Assembly (NCBI GenBank): GCA_024637395.1
Contig: JAGXFG010000082.1
Coordinates: 1 to 49,403 of the forward strand
Source: Burkholderiaceae bacterium
GTDB lineage: Bacteria; Pseudomonadota; Gammaproteobacteria; Burkholderiales; Burkholderiaceae_E
Direction: 5' to 3'
Length of the DNA stretch: 49,403 nt
This document shows positions 1-11,431 of the stretch, in pieces. The notes beneath the pieces are model-generated. The model worked only from the letters and a program-made list of their open reading frames with translations. It had not been told where the DNA came from and made no database searches. A program made the translations under genes and the position numbers. How positions within the stretch are numbered: the stretch's first letter is position 1; each line of letters opens with the position of its first letter.

Positions 1-134
1 GACCACTGTAGTTTGGCATGCTGATCTCACACCTCGTGCGTGGGCTCACTGGCTAGCGCTGCAAACGGCGACGCTCGCGTTGATGCCGCCGAACTTTCCA
101 CTGCCACGATAGCGCACAGATTTGGCCCTCGGAC

Positions 135-141
135 GCCTAAC
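135..141 (-). other. Candidate attI-like core site (GTTAGGC)
   Basis: The minus strand reads GTTAGGC, which fits the integron core consensus GTTRRRY. It lies 135 bp before the integrase remnant's start codon and points away from it, the geometry expected of an attI recombination site. A 7-mer matches easily by chance and the inner integrase-binding sites were not recognised, so support rests mainly on position and orientation. Confidence 0.3.
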
Positions 142-221
142 GTGATATGGGGCGCAGATTCGCCGTGTAACGCCGCTACCTGTCTCTCTAACTGAGCGGC
201 GGACTAGGTCGAAAAGCTTGC

Positions 222-250
222 TTGAAACAGAGAGTTGCGCTCGTTAAACT
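222..250 (+). promoter_or_regulatory. Candidate promoter of the integrase remnant
   Basis: TTGAAA at 222-227 is followed after 17 bases by TAAACT at 245-250, a plausible sigma-70 pair 26 bp before the ATG at 277. No LexA-type CTGT-N8-ACAG box was found over it, although such boxes are common at integron integrase promoters. Confidence 0.3.
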
Positions 251-276
251 GAGTTTACATCCAGCACTAAACAGCG

Positions 277-870
277 ATGAAACCCAGCACTCCGCCGTTA
301 CCGGCGCCGAAATCCGCGAAGTTGCTCGACCAATTGCGTGAGCGTATCCGCTATCTCCACTACAGTCTACGGACGGAAGAGGCGTACGTGCACTGGGCGC
401 GGCTGTTCATCCGTTTCCACGAATTGCGGCATCCGGCTAGCATGGGTGGCACGGAGGTCGAGGCGTTTCTGTCCTGGCTGGTCAATTCGCGCAAGGTGTC
501 GGCGTCGACGCACAAACAGGCGCGCTCTGCCTTGCTCTCTTTCTCTATGGCAAGGTGCTCGGGGTCGATCTGCCGTGGATGGCCGCACTCGATCGACCCG
601 CGCTCCGGGGTGATGCGCCGCCATCACCTCTACGACCAGACCTTCCAGAGGCGTTTCAAACGTGCCGTTGACTGTGCCGGCGTCAGCAAGCCGGCGACGC
701 CGCATACCTTGCGGCACTCCTTTGCCACGCATCTGCTGGAGTCGGGGTACGACATTCGAACGATCCAGGAGCTCCTGGGCCATAGCGACGTGACGACGAC
801 GATGATCTACACCCACGTGCTGAATGTCGGCGGCAGCGGGGTGCGCAGCCCGCTGGACACCCTGACCTGA
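277..870 (+). pseudogene. Integron integrase (IntI) remnant, internally deleted
   Basis: The 197-codon frame is the two ends of an integron tyrosine recombinase, normally about 320-340 residues. Residues 1-88 match the SAM-like N-terminal domain ([22 protein letters not shown]). Residues 104-197 match the C-terminal catalytic part, with H143-x-x-R146, H169 and nucleophile Y178 (MIYTH), ending in the typical GVRSPLD. The middle is missing, including the first catalytic Arg box, the beta-hairpin Lys and the integron-specific extra helix. From 543 to 599 the family sequence continues in another frame ([19 protein letters not shown]), which implies a 2-bp CT duplication near 535-545. The frame is then restored at a deletion junction near 585-599, where both flanking family sequences share the same bases. 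The protein would be inactive in recombination. The original integron class cannot be told from this. Confidence 0.85.
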
Positions 871-882
871 TCGAGGCTTGGT

Positions 883-4650
<3,768 letters not shown>

Positions 4651-4799
4651 GGCTATGTCCGGGTCATCACCAGGTCGCGCTGTACGCTGACCTCGGTCCC
4701 GCCGTGGTGGCTGGCAGCGCCAGTGTAACAATCCCTCGACCGGCGCGCCCTGGGGCACAATAGCTTCCACTTTCGAACCGTTTGCCCCAGGGAGATGGC

Positions 4800-5495
4800 A
4801 TGAACCACGTATTTGCAGCACAACCCACGATTTCCGTTCCGGTAGACGGGACCGACCTGACCTTCCCGGTCCACCGCGTCTACTGTGTCGGGCGCAACTA
4901 CGTCGAGCACAAGAAGGAAATGGGTTTCACCGACCGTGACCCGCCGTTCTTCTTCATGAAGCCGGCCGACGCGGTGGTCGCCATTTCCCACGGCGCCGTG
5001 GGCGAGATTCCCTATCCGTCGGCCACGCAGAATTTCCACCACGAGATCGAACTGGTAGTGGCGATCGGCACGCGCGGGCGCAACATCCCGGTCGAGGACG
5101 CGCCCCGCTACATCTTTGGCTATGCCGTCGGGCTCGACATGACCCGCCGCGACCTGCAATTCGCGATGCGCGACAAGGGGCGCCCCTGGGACGTCAGCAA
5201 GGGGTTCGACCACTCGGCACCGATCGCGCCGATCCACACGGTGGAGGAGGTCGGCGACCTCGCGAACGCCACCATCGCGCTCGACGTCAATGGCGCGCCC
5301 CGCCAGTCGAGCAGCATTGCCAAGCTGATCTGGAACGTTGCCGAAACCATCTCGCACCTCTCGACCTATTTCGAGCTCGCCCCTGGCGACCTGATCTTCA
5401 CCGGCACTCCCGAAGGCGTCGGGGCGGTGGTTGCTGGCGACCTGCTCGAGGGCCGGATCGACGGGCTGGGCGACCTGCGGGTTCGTATCGCCTGA
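4800..5495 (+). CDS. Fumarylacetoacetate hydrolase (FAH) family protein
   Basis: The 231-residue product is a single-domain FAH-fold enzyme, a metal-dependent family that includes fumarylpyruvate hydrolases, acylpyruvases and oxaloacetate decarboxylases. The family signatures are [15 protein letters not shown] near the N-terminus, the metal-ligand motif HHEIEL near residue 80, [10 protein letters not shown], and [13 protein letters not shown] near the C-terminus. The ATG at 4800 is preferred over one 18 bp upstream because AGGGAGA lies just before it. It begins a three-gene plus-strand group with an Ldh_2 dehydrogenase and an EamA transporter. The exact substrate cannot be read from sequence. 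Length and motifs fit the short FAHD1/fumarylpyruvate hydrolase group better than the two-domain fumarylacetoacetase. Confidence 0.88.
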   Translation: MNHVFAAQPTISVPVDGTDLTFPVHRVYCVGRNYVEHKKEMGFTDRDPPFFFMKPADAVVAISHGAVGEIPYPSATQNFHHEIELVVAIGTRGRNIPVEDAPRYIFGYAVGLDMTRRDLQFAMRDKGRPWDVSKGFDHSAPIAPIHTVEEVGDLANATIALDVNGAPRQSSSIAKLIWNVAETISHLSTYFELAPGDLIFTGTPEGVGAVVAGDLLEGRIDGLGDLRVRIA

Positions 5496-5505
5496 GGGCG
5501 CGGTT

Positions 5506-5510
5506 GGAGG
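5506..5510 (+). promoter_or_regulatory. Shine-Dalgarno GGAGG deciding a GTG start
   Basis: GGAGG lies 8 bases before the GTG at 5519. It would be inside the coding region if the upstream in-frame TTG at 5504 were used, so it supports GTG 5519 as the start of the dehydrogenase. Confidence 0.6.
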
Positions 5511-5518
5511 CATCGCCA

Positions 5519-6604
5519 GTGCAAGACATCCTGATCCCGACGCCAGCGCTGCACGGCTGGATCGAGCGCCTGTTTGCCGCCGCCGGCTCCGAGCCGCTCG
5601 AGGCCCGCCTGACCGCCGACCACCTGGTCGGCGCCAACCTCTCGGGCCACGACTCCCACGGCGCCGGGATGGTGCCGCGCTACGTCAATTCGCTGCTCAA
5701 CAACGAACTCCAGCTCAATCGCTCGGTGGAAGTGGTCTCCGACACCGGCTCGATCGTGGTCCTCGACGGCCAGCGCGGCATTGGCCAGTCGGTTGCCCAT
5801 CAGGCCATGGCCAGCGCCATCGAGCGGGTGCGGCTCCACGGCGTGGCAGTCCTGGCATTGCGCAACAGCCACCACATCGGCCGCGTCGGCCATTGGGCCG
5901 AACAGGCGGCGGCGGCCGGCTTCGTGTCGGTGCACTTCGTCAACACGGTCTCCAGCAAGCCGATGGTGGCGCCGCACGGCGGCATCGACCCGCGCTTCAA
6001 CACCAACCCCTTCACGGTGGCCATTCCCCGCGAGGACCAGGAACCGATCCTGCTCGATTTCGCGACCAGCGCGATCGCCCAGGGCAAAGTGCGGGTGGCC
6101 TACAACAAGCGTGCGCGGGTGCCGCCCGGGGCGCTGATCGATGCCGACGGAAACCCGACCGATGACCCGGGCGTGATGTTCGAGCCACCGCTCGGCGCGC
6201 TGCTGCCGTTCGGCTCGCACAAGGGTTTCGGGCTGGCGATGGTTTGTGAGTTGCTGGGCGCGGCGCTGACCGGCGGCGAGACTTCCCAGCCGGCCAACTT
6301 TGCCAGCAACTACGGGATCTGGAACAACATGCTCGCACTGCTGTTCGACCCGGCGCGGCTGGGCACCAGCGCGTTCTTCGAGAGCGAAAGCGCCGGCTTC
6401 ATCGACTACGTGCGCAGCGCCCGCAAGAGTGAACTGGGCGAGATCCTGATGCCCGGCGACGCCGAACGGCGCTACCGACGCGAGCGCGCCCAGCGCATCC
6501 CCATCGACCACGGCACGATGGCCGAACTCGACGGCGCCGCCGCGGCGATCGCAGCGGCCCGGGGCGCGGACGTCGGGCCGCTCTCGGCACTGGCGCTCCC
6601 GTGA
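5519..6604 (+). CDS. Malate/L-lactate dehydrogenase (Ldh_2) family oxidoreductase
   Basis: The 361-residue product belongs to the NAD(P)-dependent Ldh_2 family (malate, L-sulfolactate, ureidoglycolate and 2,3-diketogulonate reductases), which does not use the classical Rossmann fold. Family signatures are the N-terminal HDSHGAGMVPRYV, the central NSHHIGRVGHWAEQAA, the loop NTNPFTVAIPR, and GSHKGFGLAMVCELL. The GTG start at 5519 follows a good ribosome site. The gene lies 23 bp after the FAH-family gene and 56 bp before an EamA exporter, so co-transcription is likely. A 2-oxo/2-hydroxy acid substrate is inferred from the family; its identity is unknown. Confidence 0.87.
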   Translation: MQDILIPTPALHGWIERLFAAAGSEPLEARLTADHLVGANLSGHDSHGAGMVPRYVNSLLNNELQLNRSVEVVSDTGSIVVLDGQRGIGQSVAHQAMASAIERVRLHGVAVLALRNSHHIGRVGHWAEQAAAAGFVSVHFVNTVSSKPMVAPHGGIDPRFNTNPFTVAIPREDQEPILLDFATSAIAQGKVRVAYNKRARVPPGALIDADGNPTDDPGVMFEPPLGALLPFGSHKGFGLAMVCELLGAALTGGETSQPANFASNYGIWNNMLALLFDPARLGTSAFFESESAGFIDYVRSARKSELGEILMPGDAERRYRRERAQRIPIDHGTMAELDGAAAAIAAARGADVGPLSALALP

Positions 6605-6660
6605 GCGCGCGCGCCGGCTGCCGCCGGCGCAACTGAGCCCAGCGCTTCGGAGCACCTCAG

Positions 6661-7533
6661 ATGCCAATCGAGGCGCTCGCCCTGGTACTGGTCGCAGCCT
6701 GCATCCACGCCACCTGGAACTACTGGGTCAAGCGCGCCCAGGTGTCCGGCGTCTCGCTGGTCTGGGCATCTTCAACCGTGACCGCGGTGCTCTACGCACC
6801 CATCGCGTTGTGGTTCTTCGGCGCGCAGCTGCTGCAGTTCGGGCCTGCGCAGTGGCTCGCGGTGGTGGCGAGCGGCGTCCTGCACACCGGCTACTTCCTG
6901 TCGCTGCAGCGCGGCTACGCCGCTGCCGACCTGTCGGTGGTTTATCCGGTGGCACGCGGAACCGGTCCGCTGCTGGCGTCGATCGCCGCGATCATCTGGT
7001 TTGGCGAGCCCCCCACGCCGGGGTCGCTGGCCGGTTTGGCGCTGATCGTCAGCGGAACCTTCACGATCGCCGGCGGCTGGGCGCTGTTCCGGCGCATCGG
7101 CACCGAAAGGGCGCGGCGCGGCCTGGCATGGGGAGCGCTGATCGGGGTGTTCATCGCCACCTATACGATCAATGACGCTCGCGCGGTCAAGCTGCTGGCG
7201 GTCGCGCCGCTGCTGTTCGACTGGCTCGCCGGCCTGTTGCGCGCAATATTCCTGCTCCCGCTGGCGCTGCGCCAGAGGGTGGCGTTACGACGCGACCTCG
7301 TCTCCAGCTGGCGTTACATGTTCGGAGTCGGAGTGCTGGCGCCGCTGGGCTACATCCTCGTGCTCACTGCGATGCAGATCGCGCCGGTGAGCAGGGTGGC
7401 GCCGGCGCGCGAGGTCTCGATGCTGCTGGCCGCCTTTCTCGGTGCCAGGATGCTTGGCGAAGGCGGGTTGCGCCGCCGGCTGATCGGGGCGGCGCTGATT
7501 GCCGGCGGGGTGGTCAGTCTGACCGTTTGGTGA
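6661..7533 (+). CDS. EamA/DMT-family membrane transporter
   Basis: This 290-residue protein is very hydrophobic, with about ten predicted membrane segments arranged as two EamA repeats (about 1-140 and 150-290), as in drug/metabolite transporters of the inner membrane. Repeat-typical stretches include ACIHATWNYWVKRA near the start and APVSRVAPAREVSMLLAA in the second half. A GGAG site precedes the ATG. It closes the FAH-Ldh_2 group, and export of a related metabolite is possible but unproven. Its last 20 bases overlap the 3' end of ubiT on the opposite strand. Confidence 0.87.
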   Translation: MPIEALALVLVAACIHATWNYWVKRAQVSGVSLVWASSTVTAVLYAPIALWFFGAQLLQFGPAQWLAVVASGVLHTGYFLSLQRGYAAADLSVVYPVARGTGPLLASIAAIIWFGEPPTPGSLAGLALIVSGTFTIAGGWALFRRIGTERARRGLAWGALIGVFIATYTINDARAVKLLAVAPLLFDWLAGLLRAIFLLPLALRQRVALRRDLVSSWRYMFGVGVLAPLGYILVLTAMQIAPVSRVAPAREVSMLLAAFLGARMLGEGGLRRRLIGAALIAGGVVSLTVW

Positions 7534-7978
7534 ACAGTTCGCGCGGCGAGGCCGGCATGATCGGCCCGATCGCGTCGAGCGTGTTCTTGAGCAGCAGGCC
7601 GAACTCGGTGTCGCCCTCCATCACCAGCGAGCGGTCGAAGAACATCGTGTCAGGGTCGTCAGTGCCCTGGAGCAGGCGCCAGAAAATCGCCGCGGCGGCG
7701 CTGATGCGCAAAGCCACCGGCGCCGCTGCCGGGGCCGCCCGGAAGCCCTTGGCATCGAGCACCATCAGGCAGCGCAGCCCGACGTCGCTGACCTCGAGCT
7801 CGACCGCGCGCCCGCCGAGTTCGGCGCGGGTGCTGTCATCGAGACGCGGCAGCAGCAGCCGGTTGAGCGCCACCGCCAGCAGGTATGAGGGTGGTGCAAC
7901 CGGCAGCCGCCGGATCACCGAGCGCAATGCCGCCGGAAATTTCGGCAGGAAACCGCCCGCTCGTGTGACCGGAATCAT
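7514..7978 (-). CDS. ubiT: UbiT, SCP2-domain lipid-binding factor for anaerobic ubiquinone synthesis
   Basis: The 154-residue product has an SCP2 (sterol carrier) domain from about residue 45 to 130, following a short basic N-terminus. UbiT proteins bind the hydrophobic ubiquinone precursor and, with UbiU and UbiV, allow oxygen-independent hydroxylation of the ring. The assignment relies on context as well as domain: its ATG overlaps the ubiV stop codon in an ATGA at 7975-7978, and ubiU lies just before ubiV. A GGGAGGG ribosome site precedes that ATG, which rules out the longer upstream start. The 3' end overlaps the EamA gene tail to tail. Confidence 0.85.
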   Translation of the reverse strand: MIPVTRAGGFLPKFPAALRSVIRRLPVAPPSYLLAVALNRLLLPRLDDSTRAELGGRAVELEVSDVGLRCLMVLDAKGFRAAPAAAPVALRISAAAAIFWRLLQGTDDPDTMFFDRSLVMEGDTEFGLLLKNTLDAIGPIMPASPRELFTKRSD

Positions 7979-8958
7979 GCCGATACCCTCCCATTTCCGG
8001 TCACGGCGAGCGGCGACCAATCCTTGCCCGGCAGGCCCGCCGCGTAGCCGTTGACCAATCCGCCGGGCAGGCAGAGCTGGTCGAGGATCGCGGCAGCCTC
8101 GGTGGCTGGCTCGCCACGGTTGAACACGCCATCGAAGCAGCGCACGATCGCGGCGAAATCCCGCGACTGCGGCGAGAGCCTCAGGCGCGTGATCCCGGCG
8201 CGCACCAGTGCGTCGCGTTCACCGATCAGGCAGTGGCTCCCGGCCGATTGGGTCTGGATACCATTCATGGCGAGGAACGGCTCGCCTTCGCGACTGGTCA
8301 ACAGCAATCCGTCCGCATGCTCGATGCAGCGGAAACCGCAGTCGTCCTTCTGCAGGTGATAGTGGCGGGCCGTGAAGCAGCGCGCCGAAAACGCCAGCGG
8401 CATGCGCCCGAAAGCAAAGATCTCGGTCTCGATCGGCGCGCTTGCTTCAGTGCCGCTGAGCACCGGGTCAGTCGCCGGATTGATCGCGGCGACCGCAGCG
8501 ATCGACAACTCCAGTGGCGCGACCCAGCGCGTCGGTCCGAGCTCGGCGTACTCCCGCAGCGCGTCGCGGTTATAGATGTTGACGTGCGGCCCGAGCACGA
8601 ATGGCCCGCGGCCAGCCAGCAGCCGCACTGCCGCCGCGTCATTGGCTTCGACCCGGAACTCGCCATTCTCGGCCAGCCGCCGCAACAGCCGCAGGTCCGA
8701 TTCGGACTCGACCAGCACCTGGGCGCTGAGCACCACGTCCTTGCCCGCTGCGGCCAGGTCGCGCGCCAGGTCGAACCAGTCCTCGGCCTTCATTTCGCGG
8801 CGCCGAGAACATACCGTCTCGCCGAGGTAGACCGTTTGCGCCGCCGAATCCGCGACCGCGGCGTAGAACTCGGTCAGCGTGGCGCGGGTCCAGTAGTAGG
8901 TGACCGGCCCGACCGCCAGTTGGAATCCTGCCGCGGCAGCCGCGTCCTGTGCTGGCAT
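7975..8958 (-). CDS. ubiV: UbiV, U32-family iron-sulfur protein of anaerobic ubiquinone synthesis
   Basis: UbiV pairs with UbiU to hydroxylate ubiquinone precursors without oxygen, each carrying a 4Fe-4S cluster. The 327-residue product is a U32 (peptidase-like) protein without known protease activity. Four candidate cluster ligands are visible: C50 in GETVCSRR, then C194, C207 and C211 in a C-x12-C-x3-C block (RCFTARHYHLQKDDCGFRC). The spacing is that of UbiV rather than UbiU. The ATG at 8958 lies 8 bp before the ubiU stop codon, so the genes overlap slightly, and the stop overlaps ubiT. An upstream in-frame GTG is possible. Confidence 0.92.
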   Translation of the reverse strand: MPAQDAAAAAGFQLAVGPVTYYWTRATLTEFYAAVADSAAQTVYLGETVCSRRREMKAEDWFDLARDLAAAGKDVVLSAQVLVESESDLRLLRRLAENGEFRVEANDAAAVRLLAGRGPFVLGPHVNIYNRDALREYAELGPTRWVAPLELSIAAVAAINPATDPVLSGTEASAPIETEIFAFGRMPLAFSARCFTARHYHLQKDDCGFRCIEHADGLLLTSREGEPFLAMNGIQTQSAGSHCLIGERDALVRAGITRLRLSPQSRDFAAIVRCFDGVFNRGEPATEAAAILDQLCLPGGLVNGYAAGLPGKDWSPLAVTGNGRVSA

Positions 8959-8966
8959 CGTCACCG

Positions 8967-9986
8967 CTATCTCCACGGCCGGTTGTAGGCGCCCAGCGTA
9001 TGCTGCTGGCCCTCCGCAACCCTGCCCAATGCGGTGGTCCAGACCGGCTGGACAAAGAACCGCCCCGGGTCGAGCGCGCAGGCATCGATAGCCGCGCGCC
9101 ATACCTTGGTCACCTGCTCGACGTAGGCGGGACTGCGCTGGCGGCCTTCGATCTTGATCGCCGCCACCCCCATGTTCATCAACTCCGGCAGCACCGAGAG
9201 CGTGTTGAGGCTGGTCGGCTCCTCGAGCGCATAGTCGGTCACGCCTTCGACCTCGAAACGCCCCTTGCACAGGGTCGGATAGCCGCGGGCCTCGTCGGCG
9301 CCGAAGCAGTCGATCAGCACCTCGTTCAACCGCGCCTCGACCACCGGGCCCTTTTCCACCCAGCGCACCGAAGCGGCCGGCGAACAGACCCCGGCATTGT
9401 TGGGCGAGCGCCCCGTCGCGTACGAGGACAAGGCGCAACGCCCCTCGACCATCACGCACAGGCTGCCGAAGCCGAAAACCTCGATCTCCACCCCGGTGTT
9501 CTTGATCAGGTGAGCGACCTGCGAAATCGTCAGCACCCGCGGCAGCACCGCGCGCTGGATTCCGTAGCGCTCGCGGTAGAACTCGATCGCCTCGTAATTT
9601 GTTGCCGAAGCCTGCACCGAGAGGTGCAGGCGCACTTGCGGATGATGGTCGCGGGCGTAGGCCATCACGGCCGGATCGGCGAGGATCAGGGCGTCGGCAC
9701 CGAAGGCGGCGGCCGCATCGACCGCACGATACCAGGGGCTCGGGTCGTGCGCCTCGCCATAGGTGTTGAGAGCCATCAGCACCTTGGCGCCGTGGCGATG
9801 GGCGTATTCGACGCCCTCGCGGGCCTGGGCTGCAGTGAAGTTGAGGCCGGCGAAGTTGCGCGCGTTGGTCGCATCCTTCATGCCCATGTACACGGTGTCG
9901 GCACCAGCGTCGACCGCCAGCTTGAGGGCGCGCAAGGAACCAGCCGGACAGACGAGTTCCGGTTTTATGGGTTTTTGGTCGGTCAT
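8967..9986 (-). CDS. ubiU: UbiU, U32-family iron-sulfur protein of anaerobic ubiquinone synthesis
   Basis: This 339-residue U32-family protein is the UbiU partner of UbiV. It starts with the usual ELVCPAGSLRALKLAVDAGA and has conserved QASATNYEAI and GFGSLCVMVEGRC. Cluster ligand candidates are C177, C184, C201 and C240, with the same spacing as the Escherichia coli protein. The ATG at 9986 is preferred over a TTG two codons upstream. It is the first of three overlapping genes (ubiU-ubiV-ubiT) and lies 63 bp downstream of a PpiC-type isomerase gene that ends the nar cluster. This places ubiquinone synthesis under anoxia beside the nitrate reductase. Confidence 0.93.
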   Translation of the reverse strand: MTDQKPIKPELVCPAGSLRALKLAVDAGADTVYMGMKDATNARNFAGLNFTAAQAREGVEYAHRHGAKVLMALNTYGEAHDPSPWYRAVDAAAAFGADALILADPAVMAYARDHHPQVRLHLSVQASATNYEAIEFYRERYGIQRAVLPRVLTISQVAHLIKNTGVEIEVFGFGSLCVMVEGRCALSSYATGRSPNNAGVCSPAASVRWVEKGPVVEARLNEVLIDCFGADEARGYPTLCKGRFEVEGVTDYALEEPTSLNTLSVLPELMNMGVAAIKIEGRQRSPAYVEQVTKVWRAAIDACALDPGRFFVQPVWTTALGRVAEGQQHTLGAYNRPWR

Positions 9987-9992
9987 TTCCAA

Positions 9993-10037
9993 GGCTTGGG
10001 TGAAGCTGAACCCCTCACTTTACCACCGAGCCAAGCC
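9993..10037. repeat. Inverted repeat in the gap before ubiU
   Basis: GGCTTGG (9993-9999) and CCAAGCC (10031-10037) are perfect inverted repeats enclosing 31 bases, with a second complementary pair (GTGA/TCAC) nested inside. On the minus strand this would form an RNA hairpin ending 6 bases before the ubiU ATG. No T-tract follows. It could affect translation or mRNA stability; function is unknown. Confidence 0.3.
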
Positions 10038-10049
10038 GTGTCGCGCCAC

Positions 10050-10727
10050 TCAGCGGAGCACGCTAGTCAGGTATCGGCGCGCTTCGTTGATGTAGGCGCG
10101 CCGGGCCATGATCGCGGCAACCCGCTCGCGGACTTCATCGTAGCCCGGAACATGCCCTGATTCCCGCTCAAGCACTTCCACGATGTGAAAGCCATGGCGG
10201 CTGAGCACCAGCCGCGGCAGCACGCCCAGCTCTTCATGCCCGAAGATCGCCTGCGCAAACTCGGGAGCGCACTCGGCTGCGACCAGCCAGCCGAGAGTGC
10301 CGCCGGCAGCGCCGCTCGGACAGTTCGAGAGCTCCCGGGCCTGGCCGGCAAACGGCGTCGGATCACCGCGGAGTCGGTGCAACACCTGCTCGGCCTTCTC
10401 GCGCAGGGCGTCAACCGGCACCCCGGGCGTCACCGCGAACAGGATGTGCCGCGCCAGCACCCGCTCGCCGATGACAAACTCCAGGCCATGCGCCGCGTAG
10501 TAACGGCGGCACTCTTCCTCGCTCGGCTCTGCCGGGCGCAGCTCAGCGGCGAGCAGCTGCTCGACGGCCGCCTGCACCGCTGCGGGATCTTCCTCTGCCC
10601 CCGACCCGGAAGGAAGCATTCCCTGCTCCACGGCCCTGAGCCGCAACGCCGCCAGCAACTCTGCTTCAAGCCCGCTCGCCGGGCCACCCGCTGACCGGGA
10701 CAGGTCAGCCCCCGCTTGCCGTGCCAT
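10050..10727 (-). CDS. PpiC/parvulin-type peptidyl-prolyl isomerase (NifM-like) of the nar cluster
   Basis: This 225-residue protein has a variable helical N-terminal half (about 1-85) and a parvulin domain (about 85-190) with ERVLARHILFAV, FAGQARELSNCPSGAAGG and RHGFHIVEVLER. There is no signal peptide, so a cytoplasmic role is likely, perhaps in folding or maturation of the nitrate reductase, as NifM does for nitrogenase reductase. Its ATG lies 5 bp after the narI stop, so it is almost certainly in the nar operon. Similar genes follow narI in other Proteobacteria, including Pseudomonas. The specific client is inferred. Confidence 0.88.
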   Translation of the reverse strand: MARQAGADLSRSAGGPASGLEAELLAALRLRAVEQGMLPSGSGAEEDPAAVQAAVEQLLAAELRPAEPSEEECRRYYAAHGLEFVIGERVLARHILFAVTPGVPVDALREKAEQVLHRLRGDPTPFAGQARELSNCPSGAAGGTLGWLVAAECAPEFAQAIFGHEELGVLPRLVLSRHGFHIVEVLERESGHVPGYDEVRERVAAIMARRAYINEARRYLTSVLR

Positions 10728-10732
10728 GGCAC

Positions 10733-11431
10733 TCACCGACCGGCCGAGATGCGCCGGCTGCGCACCACCTGATAGGAGCGGGTCACGTAGCCGACCAGCG
10801 CGAAGCCGCTCCAGACGTGAGCCAGGCGGGTGAACGGCAGCACCAGGAACATCGTCATACCCAGAAAGATGTGAAGCTTGAAGATCACGCCGGCCCCGGC
10901 CAGCATCTCGGCCGCGCCGGAGCGGAACGTGACGATGCGCTGCGCCCACTCGCCAAAGGCCATCATCAGGCCGCCGTCCAGATGCTGGGCCGAAACCGCG
11001 ATGCTGATCAGGCCGAGGAACAGCTGCAGCCACAACAGGACGGCGATGAAGATGTCGCTCCGTCGCGAGGTCGCCAGGATCCGTGGGTCAGTGAGTCGAC
11101 GATGCAGCAGGATGGTGATGCCGATGAACGCGGCGAGCCCCGCAAGCCCACCCGAGATCATCGCGCCGAGTTGCTTATCGGGGGCGGTGACGAAATGTTC
11201 GTAGACCGCGTGCGGGGTCAGCAGCCCGAAGAAGTGGCCCGCGAAGAGGAACAGCACCCCGACGTGAAACAGGTTGCTGCCCCAGCGCAGCTGGCCGGCG
11301 CGCAGCAGTTGCGAAGAGTCGGTCTTCCAGCTGTACTGCTCACGATCGAAACGGACCAGGCTGCCGAGCAGGAAGACGCTCAAGGCAACATAGGGGTAGT
11401 AGCCGAAGAGCAGGGTGTCGAGGTACGTCAT
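10733..11431 (-). CDS. narI: Respiratory nitrate reductase gamma subunit (cytochrome b)
   Basis: NarI is the membrane subunit that oxidises quinol at the periplasmic side and passes electrons through two b hemes to NarH. The 232-residue product has five predicted membrane segments. All four heme ligands lie at positions identical to the E. coli protein: H56, H66, H187 and H205. The ATG overlaps the narJ stop codon (ATGA at 11428-11431), so translation is probably coupled. Confidence 0.97.
   Translation of the reverse strand: MTYLDTLLFGYYPYVALSVFLLGSLVRFDREQYSWKTDSSQLLRAGQLRWGSNLFHVGVLFLFAGHFFGLLTPHAVYEHFVTAPDKQLGAMISGGLAGLAAFIGITILLHRRLTDPRILATSRRSDIFIAVLLWLQLFLGLISIAVSAQHLDGGLMMAFGEWAQRIVTFRSGAAEMLAGAGVIFKLHIFLGMTMFLVLPFTRLAHVWSGFALVGYVTRSYQVVRSRRISAGR

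Larger units (their letters stand above)
1..276. other. Region upstream of integron integrase remnant
   Basis: No complete gene is visible here. At the extreme left edge, on the minus strand, an ATG at 19 opens a reading frame (MPNYSG...) that leaves the window, with a GAGGTG ribosome-site-like match at 30-35 (minus strand). Only six codons are visible, so it cannot be identified. In an integron, cassettes would lie on this side of the integrase, read away from it, which is the direction of this partial frame. A 7-bp GC-rich hairpin (171-177 with 195-201) also lies here. The cassette reading is inference. Confidence 0.4.

Noticed and set aside
135-249. A full attC site between GCCTAAC (135-141) and GTTAAAC (243-249)
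   Set aside because: The outer boxes match only in part, the inner complementary boxes are only 5 bp and badly spaced (10 versus 2 bases), so a single attI-like core is the more modest reading.
4651-4799. Cobalamin riboswitch upstream of metH
   Set aside because: The gap is only 149 bp and shared with a divergent gene, and the conserved B12-box pattern was not seen.
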